This document shows positions 1 to 9,441 of a stretch of DNA of 64,000 nucleotides, piece by piece (within the stretch, counting starts at the first letter, position 1; every line of letters starts with the position of its first letter). The stretch is taken from positions 248,001-312,000 of the forward strand of contig JAFLEI010000001.1 in NCBI GenBank assembly GCA_017301975.1, given 5' to 3'. Source of the stretch: Verrucomicrobiota bacterium (GTDB lineage: Bacteria > Verrucomicrobiota > Verrucomicrobiia > Verrucomicrobiales > Verrucomicrobiaceae). Position numbers and translations under genes: made by a program. The notes under the pieces are model-generated. The model was not told the DNA's origin, made no database searches, and was given only the letters and a program-made list of their open reading frames with translations.

Positions 1-57
1 CCTTTTTATGTGACGGAAGACGGCAAAGGAAAAGCTGTGACGGAAATCTTCGCGTAA
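1..57 (+). CDS. 3' end of an unidentified protein (partial)
   Basis: The first 57 bases read as an open frame ending in TAA, giving 18 residues that finish VTEIFA. The gene starts outside the window and too little is left to name it. A similar but decayed copy of this tail (LTEGAGIVMKIFT followed by TGA, about 1073-1115) lies just before the second TlpA gene, so the duplication that made the TlpA pair appears to have carried this gene's 3' end along. Confidence 0.5.
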   Translation, partial: PFYVTEDGKGKAVTEIFA

Positions 58-103
58 AAAGATTGGTGGCGTGGATTTCATCCGTTTAGGCTGTCCCTCC
101 TCC

Positions 104-1051
104 ATGAACGCCCTCCGCCTTTTTTGCCTCGGTGTCACGACATTTGTCCTGGCTGTGTCCCCTTCCGTTCGAGCCGCCGACGGCGATGACGACTGGAAAA
201 AGGTCAGCGATGTCATTGAAGCCATCAAGAATCCCAAGGAAAATCCCCAGACGAGCGAAACGGCGCGCGTGATGCTGAAGCACAGTCTGGCTGAGTTTGA
301 TGCGGCCTATGCCGCCGCCATGAAAGCGGCCCCTTCCAATCCCGTCCGCTGGGATGTGGCGCTGTTTGCATCGATGCTCGGGCGTGTGCGCGAGCTCGCG
401 GGCGTCCCTGCGCCCGAAAAGGAGGCCATCAGTCTTGAGGACATTGTCAAAGCAGCAGATGCAAAGCCCGAGACGAGGTCGCAGGCCAGTCTGACCCGGG
501 TCATGCTCGCGTCTGACTCAGCGGTGGCCCCAGGCGGCGATGCTGCTGCTTGGATCGCCATGGCGGAGAAGCACCTGAAGGACTTCCCCGAGGAAAAGCT
601 CAACAAGATGGTGGAGACCAAGCTGCAGGAGGTCAATCTCAAGACCCAGCCGCTGGGGCTGAAGTTCACGGCCGTGGACGGTCGTGCGGTGGATGTGAGC
701 AAGCTGCAGGGCAAGGTCGTCCTCATCGACTTCTGGGCCACCTGGTGCGGACCCTGTGTCGAAGAACTGCCGACGGTCCTGAAGATCTACAAGGAGCAGC
801 ATGCCAGGGGCTTTGAGGTGATTGGCGTCTCCCTGGATGCAGACAGGGCAGAACTGGAGGCCTTTCTGAAGGACAAAGGCGTGGAATGGCCGCAGTATTT
901 TGATGGCAAAGGTCCGGAGAACGAGCTGTTCATCAGATTCAATCTCGAATCCATTCCCACGATGTGGCTGCTGAACAAGAAGGGCGTGGTCGTGAGCATG
1001 ACCGCCTTTGAGGGGCTGGAGGAGAAGGTGAAGAAACTGCTCGAAGAGTAA
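104..1051 (+). CDS. TlpA-family thioredoxin-like exported protein (copy 1)
   Basis: This 315-residue protein has an N-terminal signal peptide (MNALRLF to about residue 25), an uncharacterised helical region (about 30-180), and a C-terminal TlpA/AhpC-type thioredoxin domain (about 183-315). The redox centre WCGPC is at 214-218 and the usual cis-proline segment (SIPTMWLL) follows later. It probably acts outside the cytoplasmic membrane as a thiol-disulfide oxidoreductase; the substrate is unknown. An upstream in-frame GTG at 71 exists, but ATG 104 aligns with the start of the downstream paralogue and gives a clean signal peptide. It lies in tandem with a close paralogue at 1156. Confidence 0.88.
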   Translation: MNALRLFCLGVTTFVLAVSPSVRAADGDDDWKKVSDVIEAIKNPKENPQTSETARVMLKHSLAEFDAAYAAAMKAAPSNPVRWDVALFASMLGRVRELAGVPAPEKEAISLEDIVKAADAKPETRSQASLTRVMLASDSAVAPGGDAAAWIAMAEKHLKDFPEEKLNKMVETKLQEVNLKTQPLGLKFTAVDGRAVDVSKLQGKVVLIDFWATWCGPCVEELPTVLKIYKEQHARGFEVIGVSLDADRAELEAFLKDKGVEWPQYFDGKGPENELFIRFNLESIPTMWLLNKKGVVVSMTAFEGLEEKVKKLLEE

Positions 1052-1155
1052 TATCGAGTTGAGTGCCATGATGCTGACGGAAGGTGCAGGAATCGTGATG
1101 AAAATCTTCACCTGAAAAGATTGGTGAGGCGTCGGTCCCACGTTTACTCTGACTT

Positions 1156-2115
1156 ATGAACGCGCATCGCCTACTCTGCATCGGGGCCACGACTTTGTTC
1201 CTGGCCGTATCGTCATTCCTGCATGCTGCCAATGGCGATGCTGAATGGCAAAAGGTGGATGACATCGTCGAAAGCATCAAAAACCCGAAGGACAAACCAA
1301 GCACACGGGAGCAAGCGATTGCGCTGCTGAAAAAGGGGCTGACCGAATTTGATTCCGCTTATGCGGCGGCCATGAAGGCGGCACCTGAAAACCCCTCCCG
1401 CTGGGATGCCGCCTTGTTTGAGATGATGGTCGGACGTGCGCGTGAAATCGCAGGAGTGCCGGCTCCAGAAAAGAAAGCCATCGGCCTTGAAGATATTCTC
1501 AAAGCCGCAGACGCCAAACCTGCAACCAAATCGCAGGCCAGCTTGATGAGTCTCATGGAGGCTGCCGAATCCGCCGAAAGCTCTGAAGGAGGAGCCGATG
1601 CATGGCTGGCGAAAGCGGAGAAGCACCTGAAGGATTATCCTGAAGAAAAGATGAACAAGCTGGTGGAAGGCAGGATCAAGAGCATCAAGGCCGCCGGTGA
1701 TCTGAAGACCAAGCCGCTTGAATTGAAATTCACCGCCGTGGACGGCCGCGAAGTGGATGTGTCGAAACTTCAGGGCAAGGTCGTGCTGGTCGACTTCTGG
1801 GCCACTTGGTGCGGGCCCTGTGTGGCCGAACTGCCGAACGTGCTTAAGGCCTACAAAGAGCTGCATCCGAAGGGCTTTGAAATTGTGGGCATCTCGCTCG
1901 ACTCCGACAAGGCCGAACTCGAAGGCTTCGTGAAAGCAAAAGGCATGGAATGGCCGCAGTACTTTGACGGCAAAGGCTGGCAGAACGAGATCTCCTCCAA
2001 ATACGGCATCAACTCTATTCCCGCCATGTGGCTGCTGAACAAGAAGGGCATGGTGGTGAGCACCAATGCGCGTGGTGGTCTGGAAGAAATGGTGACCAAA
2101 CTTCTCGCGGAGTAA
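1156..2115 (+). CDS. TlpA-family thioredoxin-like exported protein (copy 2)
   Basis: This 319-residue paralogue of the preceding gene has the same architecture: signal peptide (to about residue 25), a helical N-terminal region shared with copy 1, and a TlpA thioredoxin domain with WCGPC at 218-222. The two copies stay similar along their whole length, including the N-terminal region, so this is a tandem duplication of the whole gene. The stop codon is 4 bases from the start of the CocE-type hydrolase gene, so the two are probably cotranscribed. The role is inferred as periplasmic thiol redox chemistry; partner unknown. Confidence 0.88.
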   Translation: MNAHRLLCIGATTLFLAVSSFLHAANGDAEWQKVDDIVESIKNPKDKPSTREQAIALLKKGLTEFDSAYAAAMKAAPENPSRWDAALFEMMVGRAREIAGVPAPEKKAIGLEDILKAADAKPATKSQASLMSLMEAAESAESSEGGADAWLAKAEKHLKDYPEEKMNKLVEGRIKSIKAAGDLKTKPLELKFTAVDGREVDVSKLQGKVVLVDFWATWCGPCVAELPNVLKAYKELHPKGFEIVGISLDSDKAELEGFVKAKGMEWPQYFDGKGWQNEISSKYGINSIPAMWLLNKKGMVVSTNARGGLEEMVTKLLAE

Positions 2116-2119
2116 GACC

Positions 2120-3964
2120 ATGATCCATCGCGCAGCCATCACGGCGGCACTTTTGGCCGCTTCGTTCCTGCATGCCTTGGAGGCGGGCGTTAAAGTCGAA
2201 AAGAACGTCATGGTGGCGATGCGCGATGGCGTGAAACTCGCCACCGACATTTATCTGCCTGCTGGCAGCACCGACAGGCTGCCCGTCATTCTCACGCGAC
2301 TGCCCTACAACAAGGATGGCGCAAAAAGTTTCGGCGAATATTTTGCGGCGCAGGGCTATGCGTTTGTGGCACAGGACACCCGCGGGCGCTACGCCAGCGA
2401 GGGCGTCTGGCACTGGATGACCGATGATGGTGTGGACGGCGCTGATTGTGCCGCATGGATCGCCGCGCAGCCCTGGGCAAATGGGAAAATCGGCATGGTG
2501 GGCACCTCGTATGTCGGTGGCACGCAGCACGCGATGGCTTTGGAAAAAGTGCCGCAGCTCACCACCGTCATCCCGGTGGATGCCGTGTCCAACATGGGAC
2601 GGCAGAGCATGCGCAATGCGGGCGCATTTGAGATGCGCTTCTGGAACTGGATCATGCTCAATGCCGGCAAGGGCAGCAATGCAGCGCTCGATCCTGCCAC
2701 GCAGGTCGAACTCAAAGAGATGGCGGATCATCGCTGGGATTATCTCCCGCTGCTGCCGCTGCGCCCCGGTTCCACGCCGCTCAAGCTCGCCCCCGAATAC
2801 GAGGACTGGCTCATCCAGGCCATGCGCCACGGCAAGGACGATGGCTTCTGGGCGCAGAACAACATTCTGGCCGATCCCGCGCGCTACAAGGACATGCCGG
2901 TCTATCTCGTCGGCGGGTGGTATGACTCCTGGGCGGGCAATACCTCGGCGAATTTTCAGGCGCTCTCGAAGACGCTGAAAAGCGATGTCTATCTCATCAT
3001 GGGACCGTGGATTCATGGCGCGCAGAACAAGTCGGCGCATGGGCAGGTGGAGTTCGGCACTGAAGCGGCCATTGCGGACCAGCTTGCCTGGCGCAAGGAG
3101 TGGTTTGATCACTGGATGAAGGGCATCGACAACCGCGTCGGCAAGACCGCGCCCTTCGCCAAAAAAGTGCGCATTTTCGTGATGGGCACAGGAGATGGCA
3201 GCAAGACCAAGGAAGGCTTGCTCAACCACGGTGGACAGTGGCGTGATGAAAACGAATGGCCGCTGGCGCGCATGAAACCCACACCCTTCTATCTGCATGC
3301 CGAAGGCCTGCTGAGCGATGCCAAGCCCAAGGATGAGCGCGCATCCGTGACCTATGCCTTTGATCCCAAGAACCCGGTGCCCACGCTCGGCGGCAATATT
3401 TCTTCCGGAGACGGCATCATGCAGCAAGGGGCCTGGGATCAACGCGGCAGCGACAAATTCTGGAACTGGACCAAGCCCATTCCGTTGTCTGCCCGCAGTG
3501 ATGTATTGGTGTTCCAAACTGCACCTCTGGCAGAAGATGCTGAAATCACCGGGGAGATCGAGGTGAAGCTCTGGGCTTCATCAGACGCATTGGACACCGA
3601 CTTCACCGCCAAGCTGATCGATGTTTATCCATCCAGCGCCGACTGGCCGCATGGCTTTGATCTGAATCTTGCCGATGGCATCGTGCGCGCCCGGTTCCGC
3701 GATTCGTTGCAGGAGGAAAAGCTCATGCAGCCCGGCAAGGTTTATCCCTTCACGATCAAGCTTTACCCCACGAGCAACGTCTTCAAAAAGGGCCACCGCA
3801 TTCGTGTGGACATCAGCAGCAGCAACTTCCCGCGCTTTGACGTGAACCCCAACACCGGCGAACCGCTTCAGCAGCATCGCCGCACGGTCATCGCGACGAA
3901 CACGGTCTACTACGATCGCGAACATCCGTCGCATATTGTGCTGCCGTTGGTGCCTCGGCTCTAG
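2120..3964 (+). CDS. CocE/NonD-family hydrolase (X-Pro dipeptidyl-peptidase S15 fold)
   Basis: The 614-residue protein has a signal peptide (about 1-22) and an alpha/beta-hydrolase domain with the nucleophile motif GTSYVGG (Ser130), then a C-terminal jelly-roll-like region with WASSDALDTDFTAKLIDVYP, typical of CocE/PepX family members. Members cleave esters, acylated substrates or X-Pro peptides; the substrate here cannot be told. The gene follows the second TlpA gene by 4 bases. Its stop codon lies in a CTAG palindrome that also supplies the stop of the convergent dehydratase gene, so the two reading frames overlap by 4 bases. Confidence 0.88.
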   Translation: MIHRAAITAALLAASFLHALEAGVKVEKNVMVAMRDGVKLATDIYLPAGSTDRLPVILTRLPYNKDGAKSFGEYFAAQGYAFVAQDTRGRYASEGVWHWMTDDGVDGADCAAWIAAQPWANGKIGMVGTSYVGGTQHAMALEKVPQLTTVIPVDAVSNMGRQSMRNAGAFEMRFWNWIMLNAGKGSNAALDPATQVELKEMADHRWDYLPLLPLRPGSTPLKLAPEYEDWLIQAMRHGKDDGFWAQNNILADPARYKDMPVYLVGGWYDSWAGNTSANFQALSKTLKSDVYLIMGPWIHGAQNKSAHGQVEFGTEAAIADQLAWRKEWFDHWMKGIDNRVGKTAPFAKKVRIFVMGTGDGSKTKEGLLNHGGQWRDENEWPLARMKPTPFYLHAEGLLSDAKPKDERASVTYAFDPKNPVPTLGGNISSGDGIMQQGAWDQRGSDKFWNWTKPIPLSARSDVLVFQTAPLAEDAEITGEIEVKLWASSDALDTDFTAKLIDVYPSSADWPHGFDLNLADGIVRARFRDSLQEEKLMQPGKVYPFTIKLYPTSNVFKKGHRIRVDISSSNFPRFDVNPNTGEPLQQHRRTVIATNTVYYDREHPSHIVLPLVPRL

Positions 3965-4920
3965 AGCAGAGCCTCGCGCAGGATGCTCATGCTCGCATTC
4001 CCACCCGTGAGTACGCAGGCCACACGCCTGCCCTGCCATGCCGCCTGCTGCTTTTTCAGCGCCGCGTAGGCGAGCGCACCCGCGCCTTCGGCGATATTGT
4101 GCGTGGTCTGGATGATTTCGCGCATCGCGGCGATGGCTTCGTCGTCATTCACCGTCACGATGTCATGCGCATGGCGAATGACATGCTCCAGCGCATCCCG
4201 GTTCGGGGTCTTGCAGGCCACGCCTTCCGCGACGCGTGTGGTGCTCGGTTGTTCAACAAAGTGGCGCTGCTGAAACGACAGCGCATACGCGGGCGCATGC
4301 TCGGACACCACACCGATGATCTTTGTCTTCAATCCCAGCGCCTCCCGCGCTGCGGTCACGCCGCAGAATCCGGAACCTAGGCCGATGGGCACAAACACCA
4401 CATCCAGATCCTTCACTGCGTGAAACAGCTCCAGGCCATAGGTCGCCACACCTCGCACCAGCCAGGGGTGGAAGGACGGCACGGCATGCAGGCCTTCTCT
4501 TGCGGCCAGTTCACGCGAATATTCGAGCGCTTCCTGAAACTCGCGCCCATGCTCTACCAGTTCCGCACCCAGCGAGCGCATGGCAGCATTCTTTTCCGGG
4601 TTGTTGCCATGCGGCACCACGATCACGGCCCGCAGGCCATTGAGCTTCGCGGCAAAGGCGATGGACTGCCCGTGGTTGCCCGTCGTGGCGGCGATCACAC
4701 CTCGCACCTCAGGCTCCCGCCGTTTCAATTCGTCCATATAGACCAGTCCGCCGCGAATTTTGAAAGCCCCGACAGGCGTGTGGTTTTCATGCTTCAACCA
4801 CAGCTCGCATCCCAGTCCCGCTTCGAGCAGCGGCCAGCGATACGCCGGTGTTTCGTGGATGTGGGGGCGAATGAGCGCCTTGGCGGCTTCGATTTCGCTG
4901 AGGGTCGGCAGTGGCTCCAT
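3961..4920 (-). CDS. PLP-dependent threonine/serine dehydratase
   Basis: This 319-residue protein is a fold-type II PLP enzyme of the threonine dehydratase/serine racemase group. Visible signatures are the Schiff-base lysine in VGAFKIRGG (Lys54), the phosphate/substrate loop TTGNHGQS, and the C-terminal GGNASM. The length fits a catabolic-type or single-domain enzyme; there is no C-terminal ACT-like regulatory domain of the biosynthetic IlvA. It would deaminate threonine or serine to 2-oxobutyrate or pyruvate in the cytoplasm. It is convergent with the CocE-type gene and divergent from the oxidoreductase gene at about 4983. Exact substrate uncertain. Confidence 0.88.
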   Translation of the reverse strand: MEPLPTLSEIEAAKALIRPHIHETPAYRWPLLEAGLGCELWLKHENHTPVGAFKIRGGLVYMDELKRREPEVRGVIAATTGNHGQSIAFAAKLNGLRAVIVVPHGNNPEKNAAMRSLGAELVEHGREFQEALEYSRELAAREGLHAVPSFHPWLVRGVATYGLELFHAVKDLDVVFVPIGLGSGFCGVTAAREALGLKTKIIGVVSEHAPAYALSFQQRHFVEQPSTTRVAEGVACKTPNRDALEHVIRHAHDIVTVNDDEAIAAMREIIQTTHNIAEGAGALAYAALKKQQAAWQGRRVACVLTGGNASMSILREALL

Positions 4921-4982
4921 CGTTCATGGCTAGGCATGAACTTCGCAAAGGCAAGCCCGCAACCGACGTTATGAGACGCACC

Positions 4983-6434
4983 ATGAACACGTCCGCCACC
5001 TCCCGCCGTCGTTTCCTCCAGACATCCCTCGCCGGAGCCCTTTCCATGCCCGCCTGGGCGGCACCGCTCGGGGCCAATGGGGATGTGCGTGTCGCGGTCA
5101 TCGGTTTTCGTGGTCGTGGCGGCGGTCATATCAAGGAACTGCTCAAGGTGCCCGGCGTGCGCTTGGTGGCGCTGTGCGACGTCGATTCCACCGTCGTGGA
5201 CAAGAAGGTGGCCGAGCTCGCCAAGCAGAACATCACCGTCAAAACCTACCGTGATTTCCGCGAGTGCTGCGCGGACAAGGACATCGATGCCGTGACCATC
5301 GCCACACCGAATCACAGCCACGTCCTCATCGCGCTCACGGCCCTGCAGCACGGCAAGCACGTCTATGTGGAGAAACCCGTCTGCCACAATCTTATTGAAG
5401 GGCGCAAGCTCATGGCGGCTGCCACCAAGGCCGCAGCGAAAGGCATCATTGTGCAGCACGGCATGCAGCGGCGCTCTGACCTTGGCTGGGCTGCGGCGAT
5501 GGCATGGGTCAACGAGGGGCACATTGGCCAGAAGAAGCTTTCGCATGCGCTGGTTCACGGCATGCGCCTCAGCATCGAGAAAGTGGACGCCGCCCAGCAG
5601 CCGCCATCCACGGTGGATTACAAGCTTTGGTCCTCCCCGCGTCCGGAACTGCCCATCATGCGCAAACAATTCCACTACGACTGGCACTGGCAGTGGCCCT
5701 ATGGCAACGGGGACATCGGCAATCAAGGGCCGCATCAGTATGACGTGGCCCGCTGGGCGCTCAATGATCCCGCCACGCTGCCGCAGCGTGTGATGAGCCT
5801 CGGCCATCGCTGGGGCTATGTGGATGATGGCCAGACGGCCAACTGCCAGCTCGCCTTCCATCCTTATGAACCCGTGCCCCTGCTCATGGACATGTTCGGC
5901 CTGCCGATGAAGAACATGGACAAGAAGTCCGGTGAACCGCCTTACAAAGGCATCCGCACCGGCAACATCATCCACTGCGAAGGCGGCTACGTGGCCGAAT
6001 CCAAGGCCTATGACAATGAGGGCAAGACCATCACGAAGTTTGAGAATTTCCTGACGGGCCCGGACCACATGAAGAACTTCATCGACTCCGTACGTGCCGG
6101 CAAATACACCAAGGATGTGCTGCACATCCGCCATGGCCAGCAGGCCGCTGCGCTCGCTCATCTGGCGAACACTTCCTACCGTCTTGGCAAGGCGATGAAG
6201 AACGAGGAGATCAAAGAGCGTCTGCAGGGCGACAAGTTCGGGCAGGCCATTTTTGCGGACATGCTCACCACGCTAGCCGCGAATCAGATCAATACAGAGG
6301 TCGAGCAGTTCGTCGTCGGTCCGTGGCTTGATTTTGATCCGGTGAACGAGGTCTTCACGGGTGAATTTGCGGACGAAGCCAACAAGCTGGCGCAGGAGGA
6401 ATACGCCGCCGGATTTGAACTGCCAGAGGTGTGA
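4983..6434 (+). CDS. Gfo/Idh/MocA-family oxidoreductase with Tat signal
   Basis: The protein of 483 residues starts with a twin-arginine signal (SRRRFLQTSLAGAL), so it is probably exported folded with its NAD(P) cofactor. The N-terminal Rossmann domain begins VAVIGFRGRGGG, and the family motif EKPVCHN follows at about residue 130. Members oxidise or reduce sugars and cyclitols; some act as glycosidases. Long versions with Tat signals are common in verrucomicrobia and planctomycetes. ATG 4971 (MRRTM) is an alternative start four codons upstream; the frame stays open back to 4911 but that region overlaps the divergent dehydratase gene. Confidence 0.87.
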   Translation: MNTSATSRRRFLQTSLAGALSMPAWAAPLGANGDVRVAVIGFRGRGGGHIKELLKVPGVRLVALCDVDSTVVDKKVAELAKQNITVKTYRDFRECCADKDIDAVTIATPNHSHVLIALTALQHGKHVYVEKPVCHNLIEGRKLMAAATKAAAKGIIVQHGMQRRSDLGWAAAMAWVNEGHIGQKKLSHALVHGMRLSIEKVDAAQQPPSTVDYKLWSSPRPELPIMRKQFHYDWHWQWPYGNGDIGNQGPHQYDVARWALNDPATLPQRVMSLGHRWGYVDDGQTANCQLAFHPYEPVPLLMDMFGLPMKNMDKKSGEPPYKGIRTGNIIHCEGGYVAESKAYDNEGKTITKFENFLTGPDHMKNFIDSVRAGKYTKDVLHIRHGQQAAALAHLANTSYRLGKAMKNEEIKERLQGDKFGQAIFADMLTTLAANQINTEVEQFVVGPWLDFDPVNEVFTGEFADEANKLAQEEYAAGFELPEV

Positions 6435-6629
6435 TTTTTTTCTGGAGGCATTTTGGATTGATCAAAGCCGGCGTTCTCTGCGTTCAATTTGTTCCCTGCA
6501 TGAAACATTTCGTTTCATTGGCGGACGCCGGTGGCTGGAGAACGGACGATGGTGAAAAAATGCTGTCCAAATTCAAAAGACCGCCGCTGATCGCTTTGCG
6601 AAACCTTGATCTCTTCTATTCTATAAGCC

Positions 6630-7580
6630 ATGAAATCTCCAATCATCCTCTCTCTGCTCCTCGCTGCATCTTTGCACGCGCAGACGGCCGCTCCTGCCGT
6701 AAAACCCGCTCCCGCTCCGAAGCGCGCGCCGAGTGTCGCGAACGTGCCTTATGGGGCGCACGAGCGCCAGGTGCTTGATTTTTACAAGGCGGATTCGCCG
6801 AAGCCCACGCCGCTGCTGTTTTTCATCCATGGAGGCGGCTGGGTCGCAGGCGATAAGTCTGGAGTGGGCGAACTCGAAGCGTGCCTCAAGGCCGGCATCT
6901 CCGTTGTCTCCATCAACTACCGCTACTCATGGCAGGCTCAGCTCGCTGGCGTGATGCCGCCGGTGAAGTGGCCGCTGGAGGATGCGGCCCGCGCGTTGCA
7001 GTTCGTGCGCAGCCGTGCGCTGGAATGGAACCTGGACAAACAGCGCATTGGTGCGAGCGGCGGCTCTGCGGGCGCTTGTTCCAGCCTCTACCTCGCGTTT
7101 CATGATGACATGGCCGACCCCAAGAGCAGCGATCCTATTGCCCGTGAATCCACGCGGCTCTGGTGCGCGGCGGTCAGCGGCGCGCAGACCTCCCTGGATC
7201 CGAAGCAGCTCAAGGAATGGACGCCGAACAGCCGCTACGGCGGCCATGCTTTTGGCTTCATGGACCCGAATGAGCGCAAGACCCGCGATACTCGCTTTGC
7301 CGAGTTTTTGGAAAAGCGTGAGTCCGTGCTGAAGTGGATCAAGATGTACTCACCGTATGAGCTTGTCTCCAAGGACGATCCACCGGTCTATCTTTACTAC
7401 AGCACTGCTCCCGCCATCGGGCAGGTGCAGAAAGATCCCACCCACACCTCGAACTACGGCGTCAAACTGCAGGAGCATTGCAGGGAGATCGGTGATGAGT
7501 GCGAACTCGTTTATCCCGGTGCGCCGGATGTGAAGCACAAGTCGATTGCGGAGTTTTTGATCGCGACGCTGAAGAAGTAG
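6630..7580 (+). CDS. Exported alpha/beta-hydrolase, BD-FAE-like esterase (copy 1)
   Basis: The 316-residue protein has a signal peptide (about 1-18) and a short Pro/Ala-rich stretch, then an alpha/beta-hydrolase domain. Oxyanion-hole residues are in FFIHGGGW (about 64-71) and the nucleophile elbow is GASGGSAG (Ser143 likely). This pattern fits the acetyl-esterase/feruloyl-esterase-like family that removes acyl groups from polysaccharides. Substrate not determinable. A close paralogue follows at 7683, and the two differ mainly in their N-terminal linkers. The 195 bases upstream hold no convincing gene. Confidence 0.85.
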   Translation: MKSPIILSLLLAASLHAQTAAPAVKPAPAPKRAPSVANVPYGAHERQVLDFYKADSPKPTPLLFFIHGGGWVAGDKSGVGELEACLKAGISVVSINYRYSWQAQLAGVMPPVKWPLEDAARALQFVRSRALEWNLDKQRIGASGGSAGACSSLYLAFHDDMADPKSSDPIARESTRLWCAAVSGAQTSLDPKQLKEWTPNSRYGGHAFGFMDPNERKTRDTRFAEFLEKRESVLKWIKMYSPYELVSKDDPPVYLYYSTAPAIGQVQKDPTHTSNYGVKLQEHCREIGDECELVYPGAPDVKHKSIAEFLIATLKK

Positions 7581-7682
7581 GCGCTGCGCCTGCTTCTTGC
7601 ATGCACGAGGTGTCGATCTTGAACAGCGTCCACTAACTCTACTGTGAGATGGCGCTGTGTGAGGACGTTTGATGAGTTCTCC

Positions 7683-8660
7683 ATGAAACTCGCTCTCTCC
7701 CTTCTCTTACTCACCTCCATCTCCTTCGCGGCTGACACGCCGGCGAAGAAGGCCGAGGCTCCCGCAAAAAAAGCCGCCGCTCCTGCGGCCAAAACACCGG
7801 CCAAGAAGGTCTATCCAAAGAATCCGCCACCGACGGTGGCGGATTTTAAGTATGGGCCTGCAGAGCGTAACGTGCTGGATTTTTGGCAGGCGAAGTCGGA
7901 CAAGCCGACGCCCCTGCTGTTCTTCATTCATGGCGGTGGCTGGATGGGCGGAGACAAGGCGGGCATCGCCGTGGAGCCGTTTTTGAAGGAGGGCATTTCC
8001 GTGGTATCGATCAACTACCGCTACATCTCGCAGGCGCAGGATGTGGTGCCGCCGGTGAAGGCACCGCTGACGGATGCGGCGCTGGCGCTGCAGACGGTGC
8101 GCAGCAAGGCAGCCGAGTGGAACATCGACAAAACACGCATTGGCGCCAGCGGAGGCTCGGCGGGTGCCTGCAGCAGCCTGTGGCTGGCGTTTCACGATGA
8201 CATGGCGGATCCGAAGAGCAGCGATCCCATTGCGCGTGAATCGACCCGTCTTTACACCGTGGCTGTGAACGGCCCCCAGACCACGCTGGATCCCAAGCAG
8301 ATGCGCGAATGGACGCCGAACAGCAAGTACGGCGGTCATGCTTTCAGCAAGGCGGGAGAGTTCAAAAATTTCGATGACTTCGTGGCCGCGCGCGAACGCA
8401 TCCTGCCATGGATCAATGAATATTCGCCCTACGCTCTTGTGACATCGGATGATCCGGGCGTGTATTGCAGCTTTGGCGCGCCCCCGGCCATCGGCAAGGA
8501 GGAAAAGGACCCGACGCATACGGCCAATTTTGGCGTGAAACTGCAGGAGCATTGCAAAGAAAAAGGCGTCGCCTGCGAGGTTGTTTATCCCGGCGCTACG
8601 GATGTGAAATATAAAAACACCACCGAATACCTCATTGCGAAGCTCAAGGAAGCAAAGTGA
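7683..8660 (+). CDS. Exported alpha/beta-hydrolase, BD-FAE-like esterase (copy 2)
   Basis: This 325-residue paralogue of the preceding gene starts at ATG 7683 (MKLALSLLLL), which gives a signal peptide ending near AFA; an upstream in-frame start at 7644 would bury it. After the signal comes a low-complexity Ala/Lys/Pro linker of about 25 residues, perhaps a wall- or surface-spanning spacer. The catalytic core repeats FFIHGGGWMGGDK and GASGGSAGAC. Expected to be a secreted carboxyl or acetyl esterase. It is followed 21 bases later by the DUF1080 gene, suggesting joint transcription of carbohydrate-related exported enzymes. Confidence 0.85.
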   Translation: MKLALSLLLLTSISFAADTPAKKAEAPAKKAAAPAAKTPAKKVYPKNPPPTVADFKYGPAERNVLDFWQAKSDKPTPLLFFIHGGGWMGGDKAGIAVEPFLKEGISVVSINYRYISQAQDVVPPVKAPLTDAALALQTVRSKAAEWNIDKTRIGASGGSAGACSSLWLAFHDDMADPKSSDPIARESTRLYTVAVNGPQTTLDPKQMREWTPNSKYGGHAFSKAGEFKNFDDFVAARERILPWINEYSPYALVTSDDPGVYCSFGAPPAIGKEEKDPTHTANFGVKLQEHCKEKGVACEVVYPGATDVKYKNTTEYLIAKLKEAK

Positions 8661-8681
8661 GGCCCCCCACGTTCACCCTTC

Positions 8682-9422
8682 ATGATCATGAAATTACATT
8701 CACTCACTCTTGGCAGCCTGGTGCTGTCTCTTTGTCTTGTCTCCCATGCTCAAGACTCCGGCTTCCGGCCAATCTTCAACGGCAAGGATCTCACCGGCTG
8801 GTACGGGCTGAACCCTCACTCCGTCGTCAAACTCGAAGGCGAGAAGAAAGTCGAAGCGCTCAAGAAGATGCGCGATGAATTTGCCAAAGACTGGAAGGTG
8901 GAGAACGGCGAGTTGGTCAATGACGGTCATGGCCCCTATGCCACCACTGAAGAGGAATTTGGCGACATCGAGTTCCTCATCGAGTATAAAACCGTGGCAG
9001 GTGCTGACAGCGGCATCTACTTGCGGGGCGCACCTCAGGTGCAGATTTGGGACAAGTCCCAGGTCTTCGATCCCGCCAAACCGACCCGCAGACCGCACCT
9101 TGGCTCAGGCGGTCTGTTCAACAACACCCCGGACACCCCCGGCCGCGATCCACTCGTCGTGGCGGACAAACCCATGGGTGAGTGGAATAGTTTCCGCATT
9201 CGCCAGATCGGGGCGCGCACCTGGGTGTGGCTGAACGACAAGCTCGTCGTCGACGGCAATGTGATGGAAAACTACTATGACCGCACCAAGCCGCTGCCTG
9301 CCAAAGGACCGATCATGCTGCAAACCCACGGCGGAGAGATCCGCTGGCGCAATCTGAAGGTGCGCGAGATCGGGGCTGAGGAGGCCAAGAAGATCCTTGC
9401 CGAAGCCGACGCGAAAAAGTGA
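8682..9422 (+). CDS. DUF1080 (3-keto-disaccharide hydrolase-like) exported protein
   Basis: The protein of about 246 residues has a signal peptide (cut near SHAQ) followed by one DUF1080 domain, a LamG/concanavalin-like beta-sandwich. Typical features are FNGKDLTGW near the mature N terminus, the YLRGAPQVQIWD segment, and the C-terminal GGEIRWRNLKVREI. Family members bind or hydrolyse sugar derivatives such as 3-keto-glycosides, and often sit with MocA-type oxidoreductases, one of which lies about 2.3 kb upstream. ATG 8688 is an equally good start. A strong hairpin terminator follows 19 bases after the stop. Confidence 0.88.
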   Translation: MIMKLHSLTLGSLVLSLCLVSHAQDSGFRPIFNGKDLTGWYGLNPHSVVKLEGEKKVEALKKMRDEFAKDWKVENGELVNDGHGPYATTEEEFGDIEFLIEYKTVAGADSGIYLRGAPQVQIWDKSQVFDPAKPTRRPHLGSGGLFNNTPDTPGRDPLVVADKPMGEWNSFRIRQIGARTWVWLNDKLVVDGNVMENYYDRTKPLPAKGPIMLQTHGGEIRWRNLKVREIGAEEAKKILAEADAKK

Positions 9423-9441
9423 TTTGATTAGTCCAAAATGA

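Noticed and set aside
2015..3517. Long open frame (about 500 codons) opposite the CocE-type hydrolase
   Set aside because: It is antisense to a well-recognised gene and its protein is rich in His, Arg and Gly with no family motif, as expected for a GC-rich shadow frame.
6435..6629. 195-base gap with partial inverted repeats (CCGGCGTTCTC and GAGAACGG)
   Set aside because: The arms do not pair well as a hairpin and there is no T tail; no gene or terminator is called.
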